Under the pieces are notes generated by a model. It was not told where the DNA came from, did no database searches, and saw only the letters and a program-made list of their open reading frames with translations. Positions 12,150 to 17,581 of a stretch of DNA of 17,581 bases are shown here, in pieces. Positions within the stretch are counted from its first letter, which is position 1. The number at the start of each line of letters is the position of its first letter. The DNA is from an uncultured Collinsella sp. Lineage in GTDB: Bacteria; Actinomycetota; Coriobacteriia; Coriobacteriales; Coriobacteriaceae. The stretch spans positions 1 through 17,581 of the forward strand of contig URTP01000026.1 in the NCBI GenBank assembly GCA_900550835.1, given 5' to 3'. Made by a program: the position numbers and the translations under genes.

Positions 12150-13793
12150 TCACGCCCTATAAAACACGTTGTCGGCAAAGAAGTCTGCCGGCGGCTCCAC
12201 GCAGGCAATCTCACCGTCAAACATCATGGCAACGTCATCGGCAACCTGCTCGGCAAAATCCAGATCGTGCGTGGCCATGATGACGGTGCCACCAACCTTC
12301 GCATGGTCACGCAGGGCGCGGGCGATGATGCGGCGGCTGAACAAGTCTAGACCCTTGGTGGGCTCATCGAGCAATAGCAGTTCGGGGCCGATTAGCAGCA
12401 GTTTTGCCAATGCAAGCAGTTGACGCTGCCCGCCCGAAAGATCGTACGGATGGCGCCCATCCAGACCCGACAGCCCCAAGCTCGCCGCACGCTCCCGCGC
12501 CAAGTTCTCGTCATATCCGCAGGTCGAGGCCCATTCCATCAGCTCATCGCGAACCGTCTCGGCAACCAGCAATGCTTTGGGGTTCTGAGGCAGCAGCGCC
12601 GCCGAGGCCGCTCCGCGCACCATGCGACCGCGCTGCAGCTTGGCGGTCTTCGCCAGCACCGAGAGCATCGTCGACTTACCGCATCCGTTGCCGCCCACGA
12701 TCGCATGCACCGCACCGGCCGAAAACGCCACGTCGAGCCCGCGCAGAACCCAACCGCCCGCGCGATCGTAGCGAAACCAGCTCCCTGCCAGGGTGGTAGC
12801 CGACCCGCCGTGCATTTTTTGGAGTATTCTGCTCCCATCCGTGCGCGGGAAGGCTTCTGAGCCGTTCTCGAGCGACGTTTGCGCCACAAATTCGGACGAT
12901 TTGTCCAATTCCGAACTTTTTTTCGCGCTCGATACGTCCCCGGGCGGCTCCAGAGAGCCCAAATAGTCCTCACGCCTGCTGAATACTCCGTTTTTTGCAC
13001 ATCGGACGGCACCCCACCCCAACATGTCGTCGGAAAACAGCGATTCTCGACGCCCCAAAGAAGCCATATCCGCCACCTCGCGCACGCGACCGTCCTCAAT
13101 CCGGTACGCACACGTCGCATACTCGAGCATTGGGCGCGGTTGATGCGTAGCCACAACAACCGTGCAGCCCAGCTCGCGATTCACACGAAACAGCGCGTGC
13201 AGAAAATTCTTCTCGGCAACGGGATCGAGCTGAGACGTGGGCTCGTCGAGTAGCAGCACACGCGGACACAGCGCCAGGACGGCGGCAAGCGACAGCAGCT
13301 GCTTGCGGCCGCCCGAAAGCGTATCGGTATCGCGATGAAGCCAGTCCTCCAGACCAAAGAAATAGCTGGTCTCAGCTACGCGACGGCGCATCTCATCACG
13401 TGCTAGCCCCAAGTTTTCCAGGCCAAACGCCATCTCGTGCCACACGGTTTCGCACACGATCTGGTTCTCGGGATCCTGGAACACATAGCTCACGCGCTCC
13501 GCCGATGCCCGCACGTCCATGTCGGCAACGTTCTCGCCCAGCACGCGCGCATCACCAGTGCGCTCGCCCGCCGGAGCGATCTCGGGCTTGAGCAGCGACA
13601 GCAGCGTCGACTTACCCGAACCGGTACCGCCAACAAGCAGCGCAAATGCACCTTGGGGAACACGCCAATCAAGCCCCTCGAGCACCGGTGCCTCGGCCCC
13701 GGGATAGGCAAAACTAAGGCCCTGCACCTCAATCGCCGGAATATCCGGGCCGCACGCCGCGCCCGACACCGGGCCCCTATCCAACCGAGCCAT
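12150..13793 (-). CDS. ECF transporter ATPase, two ABC domains in one chain
   Basis: Both nucleotide-binding domains are complete. Domain 1 (about 20-245) has Walker A GGTGSGKST (55-63), Q-loop FQDPENQ, signature LSGGRKQ (159-165), Walker B VLLLDEPTSQLD and His217. Domain 2 (about 335-540) has GGNGCGKST (367-375), LPQNPKALL, LSGGQRQ (452-458), LLLLDEPTKGLD and His509. The protein therefore supplies both EcfA and EcfA' functions and energises vitamin uptake by ATP hydrolysis. The ATG at 13793 overlaps the ecfT stop by one base (TGATG). The polar linker (about 265-328) looks like an inserted sequence, described separately. Together with the genes on either side it forms an ecfT-ecfAA'-S operon. 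Confidence 0.93.
   Translation of the reverse strand: MARLDRGPVSGAACGPDIPAIEVQGLSFAYPGAEAPVLEGLDWRVPQGAFALLVGGTGSGKSTLLSLLKPEIAPAGERTGDARVLGENVADMDVRASAERVSYVFQDPENQIVCETVWHEMAFGLENLGLARDEMRRRVAETSYFFGLEDWLHRDTDTLSGGRKQLLSLAAVLALCPRVLLLDEPTSQLDPVAEKNFLHALFRVNRELGCTVVVATHQPRPMLEYATCAYRIEDGRVREVADMASLGRRESLFSDDMLGWGAVRCAKNGVFSRREDYLGSLEPPGDVSSAKKSSELDKSSEFVAQTSLENGSEAFPRTDGSRILQKMHGGSATTLAGSWFRYDRAGGWVLRGLDVAFSAGAVHAIVGGNGCGKSTMLSVLAKTAKLQRGRMVRGAASAALLPQNPKALLVAETVRDELMEWASTCGYDENLARERAASLGLSGLDGRHPYDLSGGQRQLLALAKLLLIGPELLLLDEPTKGLDLFSRRIIARALRDHAKVGGTVIMATHDLDFAEQVADDVAMMFDGEIACVEPPADFFADNVFYRA
12811..12999. repeat. In-frame palindromic insert in the ATPase linker
   Basis: The ends 12811-12832 and 12978-12999 are inverted repeats matching at 15 of 22 positions, with a perfect 9-base core GGAGTATTC (12821-12829) against GAATACTCC (12981-12989) and TGCA at both edges. 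The segment is 189 bases, exactly 63 codons. Inside are TTCGGA/TCCGAA (12891-12896, 12910-12915) and GGAC/GTCC stems. Confidence 0.5.
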
Positions 13794-14680
13794 CAGCCAA
13801 ACCTCTTCTCATCAATCGCATGAAACGCGCAAGGCAGCACCATCCAGGCAGCGTACACGACATAGCCCGGCCACGGCGCCGGCACCGAGAGCTGCGGATA
13901 AAACGAATACTGCGTCGTCGCGGTCCACGCCACTGCCACCGCGGCAGCACCAAACAGTGCGAGCCCGGCCAGCGCGGCAACGTCGCTGCGCCCCAGTCGA
14001 TACCGCGCATACGTCGTACGACGCGTCGCGGCACCCCACCCGCGCGAGCGCATCGCGTCCGCGCGCTCCAGCGAATCTTCCATGCCCCAGCCCATCAACA
14101 CACTCGATGCCCGCAAACGCGAGCGCACGGGGTCGGCCGGCGCGCGGCCCGGCACATCAATCGCATCCTGCACCGCCAGCACCGTACGACCGCGGCGCAA
14201 AAACTGCGGGATAAGCCTCATGCACATCGAGATCATGAGCGCAATCACCGGCGCGGCATTGCCCAGCAGCGCGAGTACCTTGTCGTATTCGAGCATCGAT
14301 GCCGCCGCCTCAAACCACAACACGCTCGCCACAAACAGCCCGCCCATGCACAGGCCGTATACCATGCTCTCCAGATACACCGCGCGCATGCCAATACGGA
14401 ACAGCTCCGTCGAACCCGAGGCGCTAAACAGCGGATTGAGCAGCGCGACGATCAAAATCACCGGCAGCTGCCAGCGGAGCGCGCCCAGCGTGCGGGCAGC
14501 CCCACGCGTCGCAAATCCATACGCCAGCCCGCCTGCGAGCGACAGCGCGATCAGTACCGGCTGCATCGAGAACATAGTGAGCCCCAGCGTCAGCACTATA
14601 TAGAGTGCCGGCACAGCCGGATGCGACATCGAGAATGCCGCGACGGGCCCGCCGACAAACTCCTCTCGTATGTTATCCAC
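13793..14680 (-). CDS. ecfT: ECF transporter transmembrane component EcfT
   Basis: EcfT is the membrane scaffold that couples the ATPases to the S component. The 295-residue protein has several membrane segments (about 25-65, 80-100, 115-135, 145-165, then two near 235-285). It has the cytoplasmic coupling-helix motif MEDSLERADAMRSRGWG, matching the EcfT pattern ALERAxAMxxRG. The frame is open to 14851, but that would put the start 29 bases from glmU and add an untypical Arg-rich leader. I prefer the GTG at 14680 (VDNIREEFVGGPVAAF), preceded by GGGGG; a start at the later Met in AFSMSHPAV is also possible. First gene of the operon, divergent from glmU across about 200 bases. I see no clear riboswitch in that leader. 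Confidence 0.85.
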   Translation of the reverse strand: MDNIREEFVGGPVAAFSMSHPAVPALYIVLTLGLTMFSMQPVLIALSLAGGLAYGFATRGAARTLGALRWQLPVILIVALLNPLFSASGSTELFRIGMRAVYLESMVYGLCMGGLFVASVLWFEAAASMLEYDKVLALLGNAAPVIALMISMCMRLIPQFLRRGRTVLAVQDAIDVPGRAPADPVRSRLRASSVLMGWGMEDSLERADAMRSRGWGAATRRTTYARYRLGRSDVAALAGLALFGAAAVAVAWTATTQYSFYPQLSVPAPWPGYVVYAAWMVLPCAFHAIDEKRFG

Positions 14681-14879
14681 GGGCACCCCCGTTCCCTCGC
14701 TCAAACAACAGCTCCGCAGCACCGCCAACGCCGCACGCACGCAGTGCAAACGCCACGCCGGCGGCGCAAGCCTCAACCGCCGCAAACCAATCGTTACGCG
14801 CTCGTCATATGCCTGCGGTATCATATTGCGCCGTGTATCGTTTCCAAACACACGTCTCTATAACGTAACAGGAGATCAC

Positions 14880-16292
14880 ATGGACGCAACCGCAATTATC
14901 CTCGCTGCCGGCGAGGGCACCCGCATGAAGTCGAACCACTGCAAGGTTTCGCGCAAGATCCTGGGTAAGCCCATGGTCCAGTGGATCGTCGACGCTACCA
15001 TCAAGGCCGGCTGCAGCCGCGTCGTGGTCGTCATCGGCAGCCACGCCGACGAGATGCGCGCCCTCATCGACGGCGCCTACGCCAACAGCGCCACCAAGGT
15101 CGAGTGCGTCGAGCAGACCGAGCGCCTGGGCACCGGCCACGCCGTAAAGGTCGCGCTCGAGGCCTGCGGCATCACGCAAGGCCCCGTCGTCGTGCTCAAC
15201 GGCGACCTGCCGCTCATCACCGCCGACACCGTCGCCAAGTTCGCACAGACCGTCGCCACCGGCGAGCTCGCCTGCACCGTCATGACCATGACCCCGCCCG
15301 ATCCTTTCGGCTACGGCCGCATCAAGCTGGGCGCCGATGGTCAGATCGAGCGCATCATCGAGCAGAAGGACTGCACGCCCGAGCAGGCCGCCACGCTGCT
15401 GGAGTGCAACGCCGGCTGCTACGCATTTGACGGCACGCAGCTCGCCGCCCACATCAACGAGATCGGCAACGACAACGCGCAATCCGAGTACTACCTGCCC
15501 GACATGCTCGAGATCCTCAAAGGCCACGGCCAGGCTGTCTCCATCTTCCACTGCGACGACTACCGCGACGGCCTGGGCGTCAACAGCCGCATCCAGCTCG
15601 CACAGCTCACCGCCATCGCGCGCGACCGCATCAACGAGCACTGGATGGCCGAGGGCGTTACCTTCATCGACCCCACGCAGGCCTGGATCGGCCCCGATGC
15701 CGTTATCGGCCGCGATACCGTCGTGTGGCCGCAGACGCACCTGATCGGCCACGTCACCGTGGGCGAGGAGTGCCAGCTCGGCCCCAACAGCCGCCTCACC
15801 GACACCACCGTCGGCAGCGGCTGCGTCATCGACGAGACCATCGCCATCGAGGCCGTCATCGAGAACGGCGTCGATTGCGGCCCGCGCGCCTACCTGCGCC
15901 CGGGCACCCACATGCTCGACGGCTCCAAGGCCGGCACGCACGTGGAGATCAAGAAGTCCACGATCGGCGAGGGCTCAAAGGTACCGCACCTGTCCTACAT
16001 CGGCGACACCACCATGGGCTCCGGCGTCAACGTGGGCGCGGGCTCCATCACCTGCAACTACGATGGCGTGCACAAGCACAAGACCGTCATCGGCAAGGAC
16101 GCCTTCATTGGCTCCGACACCATGATGGTCGCGCCCGCCCAGATCGGCGACGGCGCGCTCGTGGCCGCTGGCTCCGTCATCACCGAGCCGGTCCCGGCAG
16201 ACGCGCTCGGTCTGGGCCGCGCCCGTCAGGTAAATATTGAGGGCTGGGCCGCCGATTATCGCCGTCGTCTGCACGAGGACGACGAGGTATAA
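14880..16292 (+). CDS. glmU: Bifunctional GlcNAc-1-P uridyltransferase / GlcN-1-P acetyltransferase
   Basis: GlmU makes UDP-GlcNAc, the precursor of peptidoglycan, by acetylating glucosamine-1-phosphate and then transferring UMP. The 470-residue length is typical. The N-terminal pyrophosphorylase domain has LAAGEGTRMKS (8-18), LGTGHAV, LNGDLPL and GYGRI. The C-terminal left-handed beta-helix has hexapeptide repeats and the acetyltransferase residues in RAYLRPGT, HVEIKKS, HLSYIGD and ITCNYDG, corresponding to the Arg, Lys, His/Tyr and Asn used by the E. coli enzyme. The ATG at 14880 follows AGGAG by 5 bases, making the long upstream extension of the frame unlikely. It ends at its own terminator, so it is linked to prs by order but probably not by a shared transcript. 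Confidence 0.97.
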   Translation: MDATAIILAAGEGTRMKSNHCKVSRKILGKPMVQWIVDATIKAGCSRVVVVIGSHADEMRALIDGAYANSATKVECVEQTERLGTGHAVKVALEACGITQGPVVVLNGDLPLITADTVAKFAQTVATGELACTVMTMTPPDPFGYGRIKLGADGQIERIIEQKDCTPEQAATLLECNAGCYAFDGTQLAAHINEIGNDNAQSEYYLPDMLEILKGHGQAVSIFHCDDYRDGLGVNSRIQLAQLTAIARDRINEHWMAEGVTFIDPTQAWIGPDAVIGRDTVVWPQTHLIGHVTVGEECQLGPNSRLTDTTVGSGCVIDETIAIEAVIENGVDCGPRAYLRPGTHMLDGSKAGTHVEIKKSTIGEGSKVPHLSYIGDTTMGSGVNVGAGSITCNYDGVHKHKTVIGKDAFIGSDTMMVAPAQIGDGALVAAGSVITEPVPADALGLGRARQVNIEGWAADYRRRLHEDDEV

Positions 16293-16307
16293 CGTTTTAC
16301 CAAGCAC

Positions 16308-16341
16308 AAAAGGAGCTGCTCCATGGGGGCGGCTCCTTTTT
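16308..16341 (+). terminator. glmU terminator
   Basis: AAAAGGAGC (16308-16316) pairs with GCTCCTTTT (16332-16340), with an inner CTCC/GGGG step, ending in TTTTT. It starts 15 bases after the glmU stop. Confidence 0.9.
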
Positions 16342-16432
16342 CTATCGTGACCTGCGCAACCGGATGAGTGGTCGGTTCGTGTCCGTTGGCGGTAAAGACG
16401 TTATCAGGACCCGATAAACCCCGCCGCGCGGT

Positions 16433-16438
16433 TACAAT
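16433..16438 (+). promoter_or_regulatory. Candidate -10 box for prs
   Basis: TACAAT within GGTTACAATGC lies 47 bases before the prs start and after the glmU terminator, implying prs has its own promoter. No clear -35 box is seen. Confidence 0.45.
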
Positions 16439-16484
16439 GCAACAAGGCATCTATATGGCATTCGATGTATAAAGGAGAAGGGTA

Positions 16485-17471
16485 ATGCCGATTAATGATC
16501 CCGAGAAGTCGGAGAATATGCGCAAGTCCATCCGCGTGTATTCCGGTTCCTCCAACCGTCCCCTCGCTCAGAAGATTGCTGAGTACCTTGGGGTCGAGCT
16601 TTCGGGCCTTACGCTAAAGCAGTTCGCCAATGGTGAGATTTACGCCCGCTACGACGAGACCGTCCGCGGCGCCGACGTCTTCCTGATTCAGTCCGTGGCC
16701 GGCGGCAACGTCAACGACATGCTCATGGAGCTGCTCATCGCCACCGACGCTGCCAAGCGCGCATCCGCCCGCTCCATCACCGCCGTTATCACCCACTACG
16801 GCTATGCCCGCCAGGACCGCAAGGCCGGCCCGCGCGAGCCCATCACCGCCCGCCTCGTCGCCAACCTGCTCGAGCGTGCCGGCGTCAACCGCATCATCAC
16901 CCTCGACCTGCACCAGGGCCAGATCCAGGGCTTCTTCGATATCCCGGTTAACCACCTGTCCGCACTGCCGCTGTTTGGCCAGTACTACAACGACATGCAC
17001 TTCGACACCGACAACCTGGTTGTCGTCTCCCCCGACGTGGGTCGCGCCAAGGCCGCCAAGAAGCTGTCCGACATGCTCGGCTGCGACCTGGCCATCGCCC
17101 ACAAGGGCCGTCCGCGCCACAACGCCGCCGAGGTCATGGGCATCATCGGTGACATCAAGGGCAAGACCTGCATCATCAACGACGACATGATCGACACTGC
17201 TGGCACCCTGTGCGCCAACGTCAAGGAGCTCAAGGCTATGGGCGCCGGCGACATCTACGTCTGCGCCACCCACGGCATCTTCTCCGGTCCGGCCATCGAG
17301 CGCCTGAACGATGCCCCCATCGTCGAGTGCGTCGTCACCGACGCCATCCCCGTCGAGGTCGGCGGCAAGATCAAGACTATCTCGGTCGCCGAGGAGTTCG
17401 CTCAGGCCATCTCCGCCGTTTACCACGAGGAGCCCGTCTCCACGCTCGTCGGCGGCGACTTCGCGCTGTAG
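16485..17471 (+). CDS. prs: Ribose-phosphate pyrophosphokinase (PRPP synthetase)
   Basis: Prs makes PRPP from ribose-5-phosphate and ATP for purine, pyrimidine, histidine, tryptophan and NAD synthesis. The 328-residue protein is complete and of class I type. It has GEIYARYDETVRGADVFLIQS, THYGYARQDRKAGPREPITARLVANLLE (ATP loop and flexible region), LDLHQGQIQGFFDIPVNHL with the catalytic histidine, VVSPDVGRAKAAKKLSDML, and the ribose-5-phosphate loop DDMIDTAGTL. Where many Prs proteins have SPDxGGxxRA this one reads SPDVGRAKAA, a small variation. The first 10-12 residues are an extra polar extension. The ATG at 16485 has AAAGGAG 7-8 bases upstream. A very large hairpin follows the stop. Confidence 0.96.
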   Translation: MPINDPEKSENMRKSIRVYSGSSNRPLAQKIAEYLGVELSGLTLKQFANGEIYARYDETVRGADVFLIQSVAGGNVNDMLMELLIATDAAKRASARSITAVITHYGYARQDRKAGPREPITARLVANLLERAGVNRIITLDLHQGQIQGFFDIPVNHLSALPLFGQYYNDMHFDTDNLVVVSPDVGRAKAAKKLSDMLGCDLAIAHKGRPRHNAAEVMGIIGDIKGKTCIINDDMIDTAGTLCANVKELKAMGAGDIYVCATHGIFSGPAIERLNDAPIVECVVTDAIPVEVGGKIKTISVAEEFAQAISAVYHEEPVSTLVGGDFAL

Positions 17472-17499
17472 TCGCATCGTCCTTGCAACCCGGCGCATC

Positions 17500-17577
17500 G
17501 CCGCCGGAACAGAAGAAACCCCCGCGCTCCCCCTTGCTTCGCAAAGGTCGCGCGGGGGTTTCTTCTGTTCCGGCGGC
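17500..17577 (+). terminator. prs terminator, 28-bp perfect stem
   Basis: 17500-17527 pairs perfectly with 17550-17577. The core CCCCCGCGC/GCGCGGGGG is followed by TTTCTTCT, whose complement AGAAGAAA precedes the stem, so it can act in both directions. The 22-base loop can itself pair (CCTTGC with GCAAAGG). It runs almost to the window edge. Confidence 0.85.
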
Positions 17578-17581
17578 TCGC

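Noticed and set aside
13820..14863. 347-codon open frame on the plus strand
   Set aside because: It is antisense to ecfT, Arg/His-rich, and lacks any recognisable domain.
14681..14879. Vitamin riboswitch ahead of the ECF operon
   Set aside because: I looked for a conserved B12-box or other known vitamin-riboswitch core in the leader and saw none; the region is GC-rich without a clear pattern.
14805..15941. 378-codon open frame on the minus strand
   Set aside because: It is antisense to glmU, whose motifs and ribosome site are unambiguous; composition is Asp/Gly/Val-rich as expected from the mirror frame.

Overview
The window looks like a GC-rich chromosome segment from a gut-type actinobacterium of the class Coriobacteriia, most like Collinsella. 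That assignment is inference, from the high-GC codon use, the Shine-Dalgarno leaders, and the mix of housekeeping genes (coaX, folP-folK, sirtuin, exonuclease III, an ECF transporter, glmU, prs). No rRNA or marker gene settles the species.

Region 1, about 1-4080, is accessory DNA that stops at the 3' end of an initiator tRNA gene (4081-4157, minus strand), a common integration position. It holds a partial DUF4313-like gene, a DUF2958 gene, a structured non-coding stretch (about 540-857) and a small unknown gene. It also holds a tight four-gene minus-strand operon (3850 to 1087): a short protein resembling the extreme N-terminus of defence-type helicases, a DEDDh exonuclease with a BRCT domain, an Ala/Gly-rich protein with a GIY-YIG-like nuclease domain, and a DUF4268 protein with a PD-(D/E)XK-like motif. 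Three nuclease-like proteins in one operon beside a tRNA make this the best candidate for an uncharacterised defence or mobile-element-conflict system.

Region 2, 4158-6660: coaX (plus) converges on an AT-richer AAA+ ATPase/DUF4143 gene. That ATPase gene is bracketed by three copies of one palindrome whose 13-base arms (CTATTCCTCAAAA) are identical in all six occurrences, one copy after the gene and two before it.

Region 3, 6660-10896: folate and housekeeping genes. On the minus strand a sirtuin is followed by a folP-folK fusion, whose dihydropteroate synthase part carries a low-complexity insertion of about 135 residues, and then by a degenerate biotin-ligase-like gene. Exonuclease III diverges from the sirtuin.

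Region 4, 10897-11431: non-coding DNA between convergent genes, built from two similar modules. Each has a conserved leader, a left arm, a spacer of about 105 bases carrying the same 15-mer, and a complementary right arm. The arm sequences differ between modules while pairing is kept within each.

Region 5, 11432-14680: a minus-strand ECF transporter operon (ecfT, a fused double ATPase, an S component). The linker between the two ATPase domains matches a 189-base in-frame segment with inverted ends.

Region 6, 14880-17581: glmU and prs on the plus strand, each followed by a strong hairpin terminator. GlmU makes UDP-GlcNAc for the cell wall and Prs makes PRPP for nucleotide and cofactor synthesis.
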